Below, piece by piece: positions 5,576 to 6,632 of a DNA stretch of 6,632 nucleotides. Source of the DNA: Leptospiraceae bacterium (GTDB lineage: Bacteria; Spirochaetota; Leptospiria; Turneriellales; Turneriellaceae). The notes beneath the pieces are model-generated. The model ran no database searches. It had not been told where the DNA came from and saw only the letters and a program-made list of their open reading frames with translations. The position numbers and the translations under genes are program-made. Each line of letters begins with the position of its first letter. The first letter of the stretch is position 1. The stretch lies in contig JAEUSA010000370.1 in the NCBI GenBank assembly GCA_016788945.1, positions 1-6,632 on the forward strand. Direction: 5' to 3'.

Positions 5576-6632
5576 CAGCCGACGATTTCGCCGATGAAAG
5601 AATATTCAGTATAAGCTTTAAGTTCAACGAGTGGCATCATGCCGACTTCGATTGGGTTTTTGCCGCGGGGGGCAGTGACGATTTCATCGCTTTCCGGTGC
5701 ATCATGCGCTCGGCGCAGAATAACTTCGCCATTCTGCACTTCGTCGACGAGCATTCTCTCACGTTTACCGATGAGGCCGAGCGCATAGGCCTTGCGTTCT
5801 TCGAGGTGTGTGTCACGCAAGGCGTTGATCCGCCGGTACTTTTCTTCGTCGCTGACAGTTTCGGCAAGCGCGTCGCCGGCTGATGTACCGCTTTCATGCG
5901 AATAACGAAAAAGTGCGAGCTTGTCGATGCGGTGCCGCTTGATGAAGTCGCCAAGCTCGTTGTAGTGTGCTTCGCTTTCGCCGGGAAAGCCGATGATAAA
6001 TGAAGTGCGGATTTCCGCATCGGGACGAATTTTATGCGCGCGGTCGATAATTTCTGCAAACAGCGCTGTATCCGAAGGGCGCTTCATTGCTTTGAGTATT
6101 TCGGGAGAAACATGTTGAAACGGAATATCGAGATACGGTACGAGTTTCGGGTACTTGTTCCACAACTCTAACAGGTCGAGAACGCGGCGGTCAGGGAACA
6201 GGTATTGCAGGCGAATCCAGTGGATTTCGTCATTTGCAGAAAGGTGTGCGACGATTTTTTCGATTTCGTCCACCCCTTGACTGATCGTATCTTGACTGAC
6301 GAGAACAACCTCACGAATCGGTACCCGGCCCTGGCGCAGAGCTTGCTCTTCGCCGATTTGCCGGTCGATATCACTGAGGGTATATGTCTTGAGGCCGCCG
6401 CGTATTTTGGGGATAATGCAGAAGGCGCATTTGCGGTCGCAGCCCTGTGCAATGCGCAGCCAGACGAACGGGTGAGCCGCGTCATCACCTTCAAGTTCGC
6501 GCAGCGCAGCATGTTCAGCGGCGTGCGCAGCGGGTTCGATGCCGAATTTTTCGCTGATCAAGGCCCCGACTTCGTGGTAGCGCTGCGTGCCGATGGTGAA
6601 GTCGAGTTCGGGAATATCGTCTTTTACGGCGG
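5575..6632 (-). CDS. rimO: Ribosomal protein uS12 methylthiotransferase RimO, 5' end outside window
   Basis: The frame is open to the right edge and gives about 351 residues. By comparison with E. coli RimO, roughly 85-90 N-terminal residues are missing, including most of the MTTase N-domain and its cluster cysteines. The radical-SAM motif CDRKCAFC is encoded at 6418-6441 and followed by IIPKIRG, typical of RimO. Further blocks are LQYLFPD, PYLDIPFQHVS, EILKAMKRPSD, RTSFIIGFPGE and FRYSHESGTSA. The C-terminal TRAM domain contains RRAHDAPESDEIV. The DAPExD signature favours RimO over the tRNA methylthiotransferase MiaB. RimO uses S-adenosylmethionine and two iron-sulfur clusters to add a methylthio group to a conserved aspartate of uS12. 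The stop codon overlaps the priA start by one base, so the two genes form a tight pair. A TTG at 6561 is internal, not the start. Confidence 0.95.
   Translation of the reverse strand, partial: AVKDDIPELDFTIGTQRYHEVGALISEKFGIEPAAHAAEHAALRELEGDDAAHPFVWLRIAQGCDRKCAFCIIPKIRGGLKTYTLSDIDRQIGEEQALRQGRVPIREVVLVSQDTISQGVDEIEKIVAHLSANDEIHWIRLQYLFPDRRVLDLLELWNKYPKLVPYLDIPFQHVSPEILKAMKRPSDTALFAEIIDRAHKIRPDAEIRTSFIIGFPGESEAHYNELGDFIKRHRIDKLALFRYSHESGTSAGDALAETVSDEEKYRRINALRDTHLEERKAYALGLIGKRERMLVDEVQNGEVILRRAHDAPESDEIVTAPRGKNPIEVGMMPLVELKAYTEYSFIGEIVG

Noticed and set aside
5324..5883. Plus-strand open frames of 96 and 121 codons opposite the priA start and rimO end
   Set aside because: They are shadows of conserved coding sequence and have no convincing ribosome binding site or domain.
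6559..6561. TTG at 6561 as the start of rimO
   Set aside because: The frame continues to the window edge with residues that fit RimO (DIPELDFTIGTQRYHEVGAL). Starting here would also remove the whole N-terminal domain.
1..6632. Mobile elements, CRISPR arrays, tRNA or rRNA genes, toxin-antitoxin or defence genes
   Set aside because: Coding sequence of recognisable housekeeping families fills nearly all of the window. I saw no direct-repeat array, transposase motif, cloverleaf sequence or defence-like gene.

Overview
The window holds eight protein-coding genes and very little non-coding DNA. It looks like a chromosomal housekeeping locus of a moderately GC-rich bacterium. I see no mobile element, CRISPR array, tRNA, rRNA or phage gene. 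The taxon cannot be fixed from sequence alone. The gene order rpsF-ssb-rpsR-(DUF2232 membrane gene)-rplI, the base composition and the protein style would suit a Leptospirales-type spirochaete such as a Turneriella relative, but this is a weak guess.

Layout. (1) Bases 1-780, minus strand: a Nit1-type carbon-nitrogen hydrolase that runs off the left edge with only its last residues missing. (2) Bases 781-903: a divergent intergenic region. Its right half can fold into a two-stem RNA leader in front of rpsF, with a CCG next to the hairpin, resembling the published S6:S18-binding leader motif. (3) Bases 904-3543, plus strand: a compact operon of rpsF (bS6), ssb, rpsR (bS18), a polytopic DUF2232-like membrane protein and rplI (bL9). 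Two consecutive RNA hairpins lie between rpsR and the membrane gene, and the membrane gene shares one base with rplI (TAATG). (4) Bases 3544-3565: a 22-base convergent gap, with a hairpin formed across the rplI stop codon. (5) Bases 3566-6632, minus strand: rimO (5' end outside the window) followed by priA, joined by a one-base TGATG overlap.

How the genes fit together. The plus operon makes three ribosomal proteins plus the single-stranded DNA-binding protein. bS6 and bS18 bind 16S rRNA as a heterodimer, and in other bacteria they repress their own mRNA. The minus operon pairs a ribosomal-protein modifier (RimO, acting on uS12) with the replication-restart helicase PriA. In studied bacteria PriA contacts the acidic C-terminal tip of SSB, and such a tip is present here. 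The locus therefore mixes ribosome assembly with replication restart.

I did not find a clearly new system. The points most worth a second look are the rpsF leader RNA, the paired hairpins after rpsR, and an unusual PriA. That PriA has a divergent N-terminal domain, a lengthened zinc-binding module, and Asp in place of the last expected zinc cysteine.
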